Origin: Hymenobacter sp. DG25A
GTDB taxonomy: Bacteria > Bacteroidota > Bacteroidia > Cytophagales > Hymenobacteraceae
DNA length: 64,000 bases
NCBI RefSeq assembly: GCF_001280305.1
Contig: NZ_CP012623.1
Location: 1,178,001 to 1,242,000 of the forward strand
Reading direction: 5' to 3'
Position numbers and translations under genes: made by a program. A model generated the notes under the pieces. The model ran no database searches and was not told the DNA's origin. It saw only the letters and a list, made by a program, of their open reading frames with translations. Below are positions 26,346-34,711 of this stretch, in pieces (within the stretch, counting starts at the first letter, position 1; the number at the start of each line of letters is the position of its first letter).

Positions 26346-26825
26346 TTACATCGGCTCAATGAGGAACAACGGCTGGTCGAACTCCACGGGCGAAGCGTTT
26401 TCCACCATGGCCTTCACCACGCGGCCGGACAGCTCGGCTTCAATTTCGTTGAACAGCTTCATGGCTTCGATGATGCAGATTACCTGGCCTTTCTCCACCA
26501 GGTCGCCTACCTGCACAAAAGCCGGCGACTCCGGGCTGTTGCTGCGGTAGAACGTGCCAATCATGGGTGCTTTCAGCGGCACATAGCTGCCGGCAGCATC
26601 CGGGGCGGGCGCGGCGGCAGGGGCGGGAGCAGCGGCCACAGGGGCAGCCGGTGCGGCAGCGGCCACAGGGGCGGGCGCGGCCGGAGCAGCCATAGTACCC
26701 CCCACAATTCGGGTGTTGGGCTCACGCTGCACCGAGATTTTGAACTCCTCGGTTTCGATATTGACTTTGTTCAGACCTGACTTGGCAATAAAATCAATGA
26801 GGTCCTGGAGTTCTTTGGCTTTCAT
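26346..26825 (-). CDS. accB: Acetyl-CoA carboxylase biotin carboxyl carrier protein
   Basis: 159 residues. The N-terminal helix (MKAKELQDLIDFIAKSGLNK) is followed by a Pro/Ala-rich flexible linker (about 45-80) and the biotinyl domain. The domain has the biotinylated lysine Lys123 in IIEAMKLFNE. It carries carboxybiotin from AccC to the transferase. I chose ATG 26825 because MKAKELQ is the family start. Upstream Met codons would overlap the efp 3' end. It is separated from efp by about 28 bases. Confidence 0.95.
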   Translation of the reverse strand: MKAKELQDLIDFIAKSGLNKVNIETEEFKISVQREPNTRIVGGTMAAPAAPAPVAAAAPAAPVAAAPAPAAAPAPDAAGSYVPLKAPMIGTFYRSNSPESPAFVQVGDLVEKGQVICIIEAMKLFNEIEAELSGRVVKAMVENASPVEFDQPLFLIEPM

Positions 26826-26853
26826 GGGCGGGTCGGCTGGCTGTTTCGGCTGC

Positions 26854-27417
26854 TTATTTAACTCTTTCGACATAGGAGTAGTCGCTGGTCTTGATGCGAA
26901 TTTTAGTGTCGGTATCAATGAACAACGGCACCTGAATGCGGGCCCCGGTTTCCACGGTGGCGGGCTTCAGGGTGTTGGTAGCCGTGTCGCCGCGCAGGCC
27001 GGGCTCGGTATAGGTTACCACCAGCTCCACAGTAGTTGGCAGCTCGGCCGTGAGGGGCTGCTCGGTTTCCGCGTGGAACAGAATGGTAACGGTCTGGCCT
27101 TCCTTCATCAAATCGGCAAAGGGTACCATAGCTTCGGGCAGCACTACCTGCTCAAACGTTTCATTATCCATGAACGTGTAGCCGTAGTCGTCCTTAAACA
27201 GGTACTGGTGGGGGCGCTGCTCTACGCGGGCAGTTTCCACTTTTACGCCAGCATTGAAGGTGTTGTCGATTACCCGCCCGGTTTTGATGTTACGAAGCTT
27301 GGTCCGCACAAAGGCCGGGCCTTTGCCGGGCTTCACGTGCTGGAATTCGGTAATGACGTGCAGGTCGCCGTTGTAGTTCAGGACGAGCCCGTTGCGAAAA
27401 TCTGCGGTTGTGGCCAT
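26854..27417 (-). CDS. efp: Elongation factor P
   Basis: 187 residues, three OB-like domains. EF-P relieves ribosome stalling at polyproline. The domain I tip loop is HVKPGKGPAFVRTK, with lysine 32 at the position that enters the peptidyl-transferase centre and is modified in some bacteria. KdsB-style neighbours are absent; it sits between fabH and accB, a common Bacteroidota arrangement. No EpmA/EpmB-type modification gene is visible here. The C-terminal signature GLRGDTATNTLKPATVETGA is present. Confidence 0.96.
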   Translation of the reverse strand: MATTADFRNGLVLNYNGDLHVITEFQHVKPGKGPAFVRTKLRNIKTGRVIDNTFNAGVKVETARVEQRPHQYLFKDDYGYTFMDNETFEQVVLPEAMVPFADLMKEGQTVTILFHAETEQPLTAELPTTVELVVTYTEPGLRGDTATNTLKPATVETGARIQVPLFIDTDTKIRIKTSDYSYVERVK

Positions 27418-27564
27418 GGTAGTAAATTCTGAGGTAGGAATTCAGAATCAGGAAGTATGAGTGGTTTGGGGAAACACAACTGTTGGGCTGCCCCGGTCAT
27501 AATTCGTAATTCTGAACAGAAGCGGGTGCAAGTATAGAAGTTTTCCGCGTGAGAGCCGCCAGAA

Positions 27565-28578
27565 TCAGGCGTTTTGCGCGGCAGGTTTTGGGTCGTAAGC
27601 CCACTTGAGGTAAATAGCGCCCCAGGTGAAGCCCCCACCAAAGGCGGCCAGAATCAGGTTGTCGCCTTTGTGCAGTTGCTGTTCGTAGTCGGCCAGGCAC
27701 AGCGGGAGGGTGCCGTTGGTAGTGTTGCCGTACTTGTGAATATTCAGCATCACTTTCTCCGGACCTACGCCCATGCGGTGGGCGGTGGCATCAATTATGC
27801 GCTTATTGGCCTGGTGCGGTACCAGCCACGCTACATCCTGGTGGGTGAGGTGGTTGCGCTCCATTACCTGAGCGGCTACATCAGCCATGTTCTTCACGGC
27901 AAATTTGAAGACCGTAGCGCCTTCCTGGTACACGTAGTGCTCCCGGTTCTGGACGGTTTCCAGGGAAGGCGGGCGGCGGCTGCCACCCGATTTCTGGTGC
28001 AGGAAAGGCTCGCCGTTACCGTCTGAATGCAGTTCCTGATCAATCAGCCCCAGCCCTTCGGTATTCGGCTCCAGCAATACCGCGCCGGAACCGTCGCCGA
28101 AGATGATGCAGGTGGAGCGGTCAGTGTAGTCAATGATGCTCGACATCTTGTCGGCGCCCACTACAATGACCTTTTTGTAGGTGCCAGTTTTGATAAACTG
28201 GGCCCCGGTAGCCAGGGCATACAGGAAGCCGGAGCAGGCGGCCTGCATATCAAAGCTAAACGACTTGGTGGCGCCAATGGCCGCCGAAATAATGTTGGCC
28301 GTAGCCGGAAAAACCAGGTCCGGAGTGGTGGTGGCGCAAATCAGCAGGTCAATATCCTCGGCCTTGGTATTCGTTTTGGCCAGCAGCAGCTGCACCGCCT
28401 TAATAGCCATAACCGAGGTGCCCTGGTTCTCGCCTTTCAGAATGCGGCGCTCCTGGATACCCGTGCGACTCAAGATCCACTCGTCGTTGGTATCTACCAT
28501 CGTCTCGAGCTCTTTATTGGTCAACACGTAGTCGGGCACATACGCACCCACTCCGGTAATGGCAGCAGTGATATTCAT
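27565..28578 (-). CDS. fabH: Beta-ketoacyl-ACP synthase III
   Basis: 337 residues. FabH condenses acetyl-CoA (or branched acyl-CoA) with malonyl-ACP to start fatty-acid synthesis. The catalytic triad is visible: Cys115 in QAACSGF, His255 in VPHQANKRI, and Asn285 in [25 protein letters not shown] near the N-terminus is typical. Substrate preference cannot be read from the sequence, but Bacteroidota FabH often favours branched primers. It follows plsX after about 58 bases containing a small terminator-like hairpin. Confidence 0.97.
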   Translation of the reverse strand: MNITAAITGVGAYVPDYVLTNKELETMVDTNDEWILSRTGIQERRILKGENQGTSVMAIKAVQLLLAKTNTKAEDIDLLICATTTPDLVFPATANIISAAIGATKSFSFDMQAACSGFLYALATGAQFIKTGTYKKVIVVGADKMSSIIDYTDRSTCIIFGDGSGAVLLEPNTEGLGLIDQELHSDGNGEPFLHQKSGGSRRPPSLETVQNREHYVYQEGATVFKFAVKNMADVAAQVMERNHLTHQDVAWLVPHQANKRIIDATAHRMGVGPEKVMLNIHKYGNTTNGTLPLCLADYEQQLHKGDNLILAAFGGGFTWGAIYLKWAYDPKPAAQNA

Positions 28579-28603
28579 CGCAAAAAGAAGATAACGCAGC
28601 TAA

Positions 28604-28629
28604 GAAAAAATCCGGCCGGGGCCGGACTT
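28604..28629 (-). terminator. Terminator-like hairpin between plsX and fabH
   Basis: On the minus strand TCCGGCCCCGGCCGGA folds into a 6-bp GC stem with a 4-base loop followed by TTTTTTC. It lies inside the lipid operon, so it could reduce downstream expression or mark the end of the plsX transcript. Confidence 0.5.
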
Positions 28630-28636
28630 TGTCATT

Positions 28637-29578
28637 TTAGGACTTGAAGGTGCTTTTTATCTGGTCTGATATGCCGGAGTCGGCCATCTGGAACCCTTGC
28701 AGCAGCATGTTGCAGATAGCCTGCGGCGTGCTCACTCCGTGTCCGATAATGGCATTGTCGTTGATACCCAAGATAGGGCTTCCGCCAATGGCTTCGTAGT
28801 TAAAGTTATCGAAGAAGGGGTCTTGCATCTTCTTCTCGGCCATGATTTCATACACCGACTCGGCCATTTTCAACAGCACGTTGCCGGTGTAGCCGTCGCA
28901 GACAATGACGTCCGCTTTGTCGTTGAACAGGTCACGACCTTCAATATTGCCGATGAAGTGCAGGTGCGGATTGACTTTCAGCAGCTGGTGTGCGGCCTGC
29001 ATTACGGCCGTACCCTTGCCTTCTTCCTCACCCAGGTTCATCAAACCTACTTTTGGCTGCGCAATACCCAGCACGTACTGGGCGTACAAGGAGCCCAGCT
29101 CCCCGAATTGCTCCAGCATTTCGGGTTTGCAGTCGGCGTTGGCGCCCACGTCCAGCATAATACCAAACCCACCGGCCAGCTTCGGAACAAAGTTGGCAAT
29201 GGCGGGCCGCAGCACACCCGGAACGGGTTTTACACTGAACATAGCTCCCACCAGCATAGCGCCCGTGTTGCCAGCAGAACAGAAGGCTTCTACCTCGCCG
29301 GCATGCAGCATCCGGTAGCCAACGGCAATACTGGAGTCCTGCTTTTGCTGGTAGGCTTTGGCCGGATGTTCGCCCATCTCAATTACCTGCGAGGCAGAAA
29401 CGAGAATAAGGCTGGCAGCCGCGGGCCCATGCTTTTCAAGCAGGGGCCGCACGGCATCTTCCTGGCCAATAAGCACAATCTGAGCTTTGCCAGCCAGCAA
29501 ACCAGCGGCCAGCACAGCGCCGTCGACGGCAGCCTGGGGAGCAAAATCGCCCCCCATTGCGTCCAGGGCTATCTTCAT
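28637..29578 (-). CDS. plsX: Phosphate acyltransferase PlsX
   Basis: 313 residues. PlsX makes acyl-phosphate from acyl-ACP for the PlsY route of phospholipid synthesis, at the membrane surface. The N-terminus KIALDAMGGDFAPQAAVDGA is diagnostic. SAGNTGAMLVGAMFSVKPV, LDVGANADCKPEML and VVCDGYTGNVLLKMAES-like blocks (here DVIVCDGYTGNVLLK) follow in order. Start ATG 29578. It lies between rpmF and fabH, the arrangement conserved in many bacteria. Confidence 0.96.
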   Translation of the reverse strand: MKIALDAMGGDFAPQAAVDGAVLAAGLLAGKAQIVLIGQEDAVRPLLEKHGPAAASLILVSASQVIEMGEHPAKAYQQKQDSSIAVGYRMLHAGEVEAFCSAGNTGAMLVGAMFSVKPVPGVLRPAIANFVPKLAGGFGIMLDVGANADCKPEMLEQFGELGSLYAQYVLGIAQPKVGLMNLGEEEGKGTAVMQAAHQLLKVNPHLHFIGNIEGRDLFNDKADVIVCDGYTGNVLLKMAESVYEIMAEKKMQDPFFDNFNYEAIGGSPILGINDNAIIGHGVSTPQAICNMLLQGFQMADSGISDQIKSTFKS

Positions 29579-29653
29579 GTACGAAAGTTCAAGGGGTCTA
29601 TGGTCGGGAGAGCACTCCGGCTTGGGGCCGGCAAAACGAGGAAAAGCGGTGGG

Positions 29654-29875
29654 CTATTCTTCGTCGGGAGCAGCGGCAGCGGTAGCTACGGGAGCGTAAC
29701 CCTTAATAGCTACTTTACCGTGCAGGTACAGGTCGCCGTCAACCACATAGGCTTTGTGACGCAGGTGCAACTCACCAGTGGTATTGCAGATAGAAATAGC
29801 CTTAGGAGTCAGGTTCTGGTGGGTGCGACGCTTGTCGCGACGGGTTTTGGAGGTGCGCCGCTTAGGATGTGCCAT
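29654..29875 (-). CDS. rpmF: 50S ribosomal protein L32
   Basis: 73 residues. MAHPKRRTSKTRRDKRRTHQ is the typical L32 N-terminus. Instead of the zinc ligands of C+ forms, ICNTTGELHLRHKAY retains only one cysteine, so this is a zinc-free type. The C-terminal tail (YAPVATAAAAPDEE) is a low-complexity extension. It lies 44 bases after yceD, the near-universal yceD-rpmF pair. Confidence 0.96.
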   Translation of the reverse strand: MAHPKRRTSKTRRDKRRTHQNLTPKAISICNTTGELHLRHKAYVVDGDLYLHGKVAIKGYAPVATAAAAPDEE

Positions 29876-29919
29876 GAGTAAAAGTCAGTAGAAAAAACAA
29901 AGAAAAATCGAGAGAAAAC

Positions 29920-30456
29920 TTAGTTGAGGTTGCGCAGGGCGTTCCACCGGGGGTCCGTGGTGTCCTCATCATCGTCATTCGCATCGTCCTGCGAGCGGGT
30001 ACTGAAGATGAAGGTACTATCGGCGTCGGGGTTTTCGTCGGGCTCATTCTGGAAGCGCGGGTGCAGCTTCTTCATGGGCAAGGCCAGCGCAATGTAATCG
30101 AAGAGGTGCTCGGCAATGGGCAGCGTCTGCGTCTCCGGGGTAATCTGCAGCACATTATCGTCCAGCTCGGTCACCTTATCACCGTAGCGCACCAGCAGTT
30201 GCTCCTGCACGTCAATGGGGTAATCGAACTCGTCCAGGCTCCGGTCGCAGATCAGCTTCACGGTGCCTTTAATGTGAAAATCCAGGGTCAGCACCCGCTC
30301 GGTCTTGGTCAGGGCCAGGTCCACGTGCAGGTTGCCATCCTGAATGATGTTTTGCTCGAACCGCTCAAAAAATGCACGGTCGAGCTCAAACGCAAACGGG
30401 TGCGTTTTAAGCGCGAGCTTGGCAATAGCCAAATCAAATTGTGCGTCCTTTTTCAC
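29920..30456 (-). CDS. yceD: YceD/DUF177 family protein
   Basis: 178 residues from GTG 30456. DUF177 proteins are encoded next to rpmF and have been linked to 23S rRNA processing or ribosome assembly. The sequence shows FDLAIAKLALKTHPFAFEL, LTLDFHIKGTVKLICDRSLDEF (one cysteine of the usual metal-like site) and DYIALALPMKKLHP near the C-terminus. The tail is acidic. The longer frame begins at a TTG (30480) that lies within the promoter octamer TACTTTTG, so the GTG is preferred. It is the first gene of the lipid operon. Confidence 0.88.
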   Translation of the reverse strand: MKKDAQFDLAIAKLALKTHPFAFELDRAFFERFEQNIIQDGNLHVDLALTKTERVLTLDFHIKGTVKLICDRSLDEFDYPIDVQEQLLVRYGDKVTELDDNVLQITPETQTLPIAEHLFDYIALALPMKKLHPRFQNEPDENPDADSTFIFSTRSQDDANDDDEDTTDPRWNALRNLN

Positions 30457-30477
30457 AGATAGGGTAATAGCAGGCGG

Positions 30478-30485
30478 CAAAAGTA
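30478..30485 (-). promoter_or_regulatory. -7 element (TACTTTTG) of the yceD-rpmF-plsX-fabH-efp-acc operon
   Basis: Perfect TAnnTTTG on the minus strand, 21 bases before the chosen yceD GTG. An A/T-rich stretch with TTTTACC lies about 25 bases further upstream and could act as the -33 region. Confidence 0.5.
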
Positions 30486-30532
30486 GGAATATTTCCGCTT
30501 TGGTAAAAGTTACAGCGGCTTATGACAGCGGG

Positions 30533-30901
30533 TCAGGCGTTCTTTAAAATGAAATCGGAAGGAATGCCTAACCGTTCGTAAAGGCGTTTGGCCAGGTCAA
30601 GCGTTACGCGCCGTTTGCCACTCAAAATCTGGGAGAGACGCCCGGCGGGTACATCCAGCAGTTGCGCCAGATCCTTTTGCTTGAGGCGCATCTGCTGTCG
30701 TTTCAGCTCAATCATTTCGGCCAGGGAGGTCGGCAGATTGGGAATGGGCAGCAGGCCCAGCTTGCTTTCGTAAGTATCCAGCGCAATAATCAGCTCCCGA
30801 AACTCGGCTTCCAGAGCGGCATTCCCTTCCACGCCTGCTGCTACCAGCGCGTCCAGTCGGCGGAGCGCAGTACGGTAATCAGTAGGGGTGTTGAGCGTCA
30901 T
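30533..30901 (-). CDS. Orphan HigA-type HTH protein
   Basis: 122 residues. The C-terminal XRE HTH (about 62-118: MIELKRQQMRLKQKDLAQLL, DVPAGRLSQILSGKRRVTLD) is preceded by a helical region that often occurs in HigA-like antitoxins (LDALVAAGVEGNAALEAEF). A HigB or other toxin gene would be expected immediately next to it. The 135-base gap to pdxA and the side toward yceD hold none. It could be a solitary regulator or the remnant of a toxin-antitoxin pair. Confidence 0.8.
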   Translation of the reverse strand: MTLNTPTDYRTALRRLDALVAAGVEGNAALEAEFRELIIALDTYESKLGLLPIPNLPTSLAEMIELKRQQMRLKQKDLAQLLDVPAGRLSQILSGKRRVTLDLAKRLYERLGIPSDFILKNA

Positions 30902-31036
30902 GGAAAGCAGTTAAAAAGCAAACCGGCACAGCATCCTCCGGATTTGAGAATACAAACCTACGGCTGAATTTTTAAAACTGCAAATAAAATTTCAATTTTG
31001 GAAAGATTGTTTCGTTTCTGTGCTTATTTCAGTTCC

Positions 31037-32056
31037 TTATCTTTTCTCCTTTAGCGCTGCCTGCCCGGCCCGCTCGCGCACCAGATTGCAGGCCATGTAA
31101 AGGGCTTCCCGGAAGGAAGTTGGATCGGCGCGGAACGAGCCGGCCAGGCCGTATGCCGTACCGTGGTCGGGGGAGGTGCGGATAACGGGCAGGCCCGCCG
31201 TGAAGTTGACGCCCCGTTCAAAGGCCAGAGTTTTAAACGGAATCAGGCCCTGGTCGTGGTACAAGGAAAGCGTAGCATCAAACTGCCGGAACTGGCCGGT
31301 GCCGAAGTAGCCATCGGCCGGGAACGGGCCGAAAACCAGGTGACCATCATTCAGAAAATCCTGAATCACGGGCTCCACAATCTCCTGCTCTTCGGTACCC
31401 AGCAGCCCGTTTTCACCGGCGTGGGGATTAAGCCCCAGCACGGCCACGCGGGGTTTCTGAATGCCAAAGTCCTGCTTCAGGGAGTTCAGCAGAATGCGCA
31501 GCTTGGTTGCCAGCAACTCTTTGGTGATTTTGCCGGGCACGTCTTTCAGGGCAATATGGCCCGTAACAGTAGCCACGCGCAGCTCTTCGCTGGCCAGCAG
31601 CATGAGGCTTTCGGGGGCACCAAAAAAGCTGGTCAGAAATTCCGTGTGGCCGGGGTAGCGGAAGTCATCGGCCTGGGTGTTTTCCTTGCTGATGGGCGCC
31701 GTTACCAATGCATCCAGCAAACCGGCCTTCAGGTCGCGGGCAGCGGCCAGCAACGACTGCCGGGCGGCCGCACCACTGGCCGCGCTGGGCTGGCCGGGCG
31801 TGAGGGAGAAATCATCCTCCCAGCAGGTTACCGCGTTCAGCTTGCCGGGGTCAATATCGGCGGCGGAGCGCACCTGCCGGAAGGTGAGGTGCCCGGCCTG
31901 CTCGTCGACCGGAAACTCATCGAAAAGGACCGTTGCCGTGCCGTACACCACAGGCGTGCAGTACTTGAGCAGGCGGCTGTCGAGAAACGTCTTATAAATG
32001 ATTTCCGGCCCGATGCCAGCCAGGTCACCGACGGAAATACCAATGCGTGGGAGCAT
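31037..32056 (-). CDS. pdxA: 4-hydroxythreonine-4-phosphate dehydrogenase
   Basis: 339 residues. PdxA oxidises 4-phosphohydroxy-L-threonine with NAD in the DXP-dependent pyridoxal-phosphate pathway. The N-terminus RIGISVGDLAGIGPEIIYK, the metal-binding region (PGHTEFLTSF, and SLYHDQGLIPFKTL with its His), and VIRTSPDHGTAYGLAG are all present. The length is normal. Start ATG 32056. There is no pdxJ next to it. The intergenic side upstream holds a palindromic repeat. Confidence 0.95.
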   Translation of the reverse strand: MLPRIGISVGDLAGIGPEIIYKTFLDSRLLKYCTPVVYGTATVLFDEFPVDEQAGHLTFRQVRSAADIDPGKLNAVTCWEDDFSLTPGQPSAASGAAARQSLLAAARDLKAGLLDALVTAPISKENTQADDFRYPGHTEFLTSFFGAPESLMLLASEELRVATVTGHIALKDVPGKITKELLATKLRILLNSLKQDFGIQKPRVAVLGLNPHAGENGLLGTEEQEIVEPVIQDFLNDGHLVFGPFPADGYFGTGQFRQFDATLSLYHDQGLIPFKTLAFERGVNFTAGLPVIRTSPDHGTAYGLAGSFRADPTSFREALYMACNLVRERAGQAALKEKR

Positions 32057-32113
32057 GAGTGAGGTTTTACTTGGAGTTATCTAGTTGAGGCGGGCATGTT
32101 GAGCCTGCCAATT

Positions 32114-32213
32114 GTCCTGTTGAGCTAAGTCGGGACATCTCGCGTGCTGATGTTGCAGTGGTAATCATTGTATACCACACTAGCGAGATGCTTCGACTAC
32201 GCTCAGCATGACC
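32114..32213 (+). repeat. Palindromic dispersed repeat (hairpin type)
   Basis: Left arm 32114-32150 (ends ACATCTCGCGTGCTGA) and right arm 32181-32213 (TAGCGAGATGCTTCGACTAC then GCTCAGCATGACC) are imperfect inverted copies of the unit that flanks the GIY-YIG gene. They are separated by a 30-base spacer without a gene. It lies between pdxA and the aminopeptidase gene. Confidence 0.7.
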
Positions 32214-32234
32214 GTTTCATTATGGTTCTAAAGC

Positions 32235-33689
32235 TTAGGCTTTCGCTTTCAAAAAATCATAGAGCAGGCGCACGGCCGTGCCTGTGCCGCCTTTGCCGCG
32301 GTAGCTGTCGGGGGCCGTGAGGTAAGCGGGGGCGGCAATATCGAGGTGAATCCAGGGGTAGCCTTCGGTAAAGCGCTCTAGGAATTTACCGGCGGATATC
32401 TGGCCGGCTTCGGGCTTGCCTAGGTTGGCCAGGTCGGCAATGTCGCTCTTGATGTGCTCGGCGTATTCTTCCCACAGCGGGAATTCCACGATGCGCTCAT
32501 ACACGCGGTTGCCGGCCGTTTTCAGCGCGGCCATTGAGTCGTCCTCGGTAGTGCCCATGGCGGCAATGCCTTCTTTGCCCACAGCGCGGGCAGCAGCACC
32601 AGTCAGGGTGGCTACGTCAACTACCAGCTCAGGATGATATTTCTTGGCGAAGGCCAGCGCATCACCCAACAGCAGGCGGCCTTCGGCATCCGTATTCAGG
32701 ACTTCTACCGTGAGGCCGCTGTACATGGTAATCACGTCGCCGGGGGTGAAGGCCAGGCCGCCGGGGCGGTTGTCGGTGGCGGGCACCAGGCCGATGACGT
32801 GCAGGGGCACCTGGTTTTTAGCCAGCGCATAGAGCGTGCCTACTACGGCGGCGCCGCCGGCCATGTCGCACTTCATGGTGTCCATGCCGCCGGGGGTGGG
32901 CTTCAGGCTTAGCCCGCCGGTGTCGTACACCACGCCTTTGCCGACGAGCACATACGGCTTGTCGTTTTTAGCATCTGCCGGCTTGTATTCCATAATGGTG
33001 AACGTGGGCGGCTCGGGGCTGCCTTGGTTCACGGCCAGCAGGCCACCCATGCGCAGGGCTTCGATGCGCACCAGATCCAGAATTTCGGTGTGGAAACCGG
33101 CCTGCTCACCGGCCTCGGCCATGCGCTCGGCAAACTGGATGGCGTTGAGCTTATTCAGCGGCGCATTTACCAGGTCGCGGGCCAGTATTACGCCGTCCAC
33201 GATATTTGCAAGTTCCTGCACGGCAGCTTCCGTCAGGTTAGGGGCGGAGAGATGCACGGAGGTCAGCTCGGCCGTGGCTTTCGACTTCGCATCGGTTTTA
33301 TAGCCTTCAAACTGGTAGGCCGTGAGGGCCAGGCCTTCAGCGAAGGGCAGCGCGCCCGCGCCATCGGCCGTCAGGTCCTGCACGAACACTTCGTTTACCT
33401 TGTCGGCTTTCAGCTGGGCGTGGAGCTTGTGGCCCTGCTTGCGCAGGTCTTCGGCTACCTGATAGGGTGTTTTTTTATCGGCAGCCACCACAAAATAATG
33501 GCGGTGCGAGTAATGATTCAGCGAAAACAGCTTGTTATCGGCGGCCAGCTGATCGGCCACAAACTGGAGGGCCTGGGCCGGTAAATCAGCGGTGGCTTCC
33601 GCAGGCAGCGTGGTGGTGCTAGCGGGCAGCAGGAAAACCGTGTTGGCGTTTTTAGGGAATTCGGTGGCGTAGGCGAGCTGAAGCGACAT
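32235..33689 (-). CDS. pepA: M17 leucyl aminopeptidase
   Basis: 484 residues, cytosolic two-metal aminopeptidase that releases N-terminal residues from peptides. The catalytic domain shows VLVGKGVVYDTGGLSLKP (metal-binding Lys and Asp), MKCDMAGGAAVVGTLYALA, and the M17 signature NTDAEGRLLLGDAL. ATG 33689 (MSLQLAYATEF) was chosen. The frame is open 50 codons further, but that part has no family similarity and overlaps promoter octamers. The promoter box TACGTTTG ends 4 bases before this ATG. Confidence 0.93.
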   Translation of the reverse strand: MSLQLAYATEFPKNANTVFLLPASTTTLPAEATADLPAQALQFVADQLAADNKLFSLNHYSHRHYFVVAADKKTPYQVAEDLRKQGHKLHAQLKADKVNEVFVQDLTADGAGALPFAEGLALTAYQFEGYKTDAKSKATAELTSVHLSAPNLTEAAVQELANIVDGVILARDLVNAPLNKLNAIQFAERMAEAGEQAGFHTEILDLVRIEALRMGGLLAVNQGSPEPPTFTIMEYKPADAKNDKPYVLVGKGVVYDTGGLSLKPTPGGMDTMKCDMAGGAAVVGTLYALAKNQVPLHVIGLVPATDNRPGGLAFTPGDVITMYSGLTVEVLNTDAEGRLLLGDALAFAKKYHPELVVDVATLTGAAARAVGKEGIAAMGTTEDDSMAALKTAGNRVYERIVEFPLWEEYAEHIKSDIADLANLGKPEAGQISAGKFLERFTEGYPWIHLDIAAPAYLTAPDSYRGKGGTGTAVRLLYDFLKAKA

Positions 33690-33692
33690 AGT

Positions 33693-33706
33693 CAAACGTA
33701 TCTTTG
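33693..33706. promoter_or_regulatory. Overlapping divergent -7 elements
   Basis: On the minus strand TACGTTTG (33693-33700) faces pepA. On the plus strand TATCTTTG (33699-33706) faces rsmA, sharing two base pairs. Both fit TAnnTTTG perfectly. The plus-strand one would give a long leader to rsmA at 33860. Confidence 0.4.
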
Positions 33707-33859
33707 AGGGCGTGCAAGGTAGTTGTTTTGTAGAAGTGAGATGCTGGTACGAGGAAGGCTGACATAAGTAGGCCGCCTTCTTCCCCCATTTGCTCACCCA
33801 AATTCTGCATACGCACTTTACGGCCCTGCGCCTCATCACTCGCCTTACCTTCCCTGAAA

Positions 33860-34651
33860 ATGGATTCAGTTAAAGCCAAAAAACACCTCGGTCAACACTT
33901 CTTGGCCGATCCAAACATTGCGCGGCGCATTGTGGAATCGTTGCAGCTGCCCGATGGCGTAACCGAGGTGCTGGAAATTGGCCCGGGCATGGGCGTGCTG
34001 ACGGGTACCCTGCTGCAGCACACTGAGTATCGCACGTCAGTAGTAGAAATTGACCGCGAATCGGTGGCGTATCTGCAGCAGCATTTTCCTTCGCTGGACG
34101 GCCGTATTCATTCCGCCGACTTTCTGAAGATGGATTTGGGGAAGCTCTATAATGATCAGCCCATCAGCATCATCGGTAATTTTCCTTACAACATCAGCAC
34201 CCAGATTTACTTTCAGGTGCTGGCCCACCGCCAGCAGGTGCGCGAGGTAGTGGGCATGATTCAGAAGGAAGTAGCCGACCGCCTAGCGGAAGGGCCTGGG
34301 ACCAAAACGTACGGCATTCTGAGCGTGCTTTTGCAGGCTTATTATAAGATAGAATACCTGTTTACGGTGCCCCCGCACGTGTTTAACCCGCCGCCCAAGG
34401 TGCAGTCGGCCGTTATACGCCTCACCCGTAACACCACCGAAAAGCTGGACTGCGACGAGAAGCTGTTCTTCAAAGTGGTAAAGCAGGCTTTTTCCACCCG
34501 CCGCAAAACGCTGCGCAATGCGCTAAAGCCCTTCGGCATGCTGCCGGAGAATACTACAGACCCTATTTTTGAGAAACGGGCCGAGCAGTTGAGCGTGGCT
34601 GATTTTGTGGGGCTGACGCAGCACGTGGAGAAATTCCGGCATAACGATTAG
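33860..34651 (+). CDS. rsmA: 16S rRNA (adenine1518/1519-N6)-dimethyltransferase
   Basis: 263 residues. RsmA (KsgA) dimethylates two adjacent adenines near the 3' end of 16S rRNA, a late step in small-subunit assembly. Visible motifs: KKHLGQHFLADPNIARRIVE, SAM motif VLEIGPGMGVLTGTLL, and IGNFPYNISTQIYFQVL (motif IV NxPY). PPKVQSAVIRL and KQAFSTRRKTLRNAL lie in the C-terminal RNA-binding part. Start ATG 33860. The next gene begins 60 bases downstream on the same strand. Confidence 0.96.
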   Translation: MDSVKAKKHLGQHFLADPNIARRIVESLQLPDGVTEVLEIGPGMGVLTGTLLQHTEYRTSVVEIDRESVAYLQQHFPSLDGRIHSADFLKMDLGKLYNDQPISIIGNFPYNISTQIYFQVLAHRQQVREVVGMIQKEVADRLAEGPGTKTYGILSVLLQAYYKIEYLFTVPPHVFNPPPKVQSAVIRLTRNTTEKLDCDEKLFFKVVKQAFSTRRKTLRNALKPFGMLPENTTDPIFEKRAEQLSVADFVGLTQHVEKFRHND

Positions 34652-34711
34652 CCGTTTTCGCCCGCCCCCTGTTACCGCATACTTCATCAATAGTTGTAGA
34701 AAATTCAGCCA

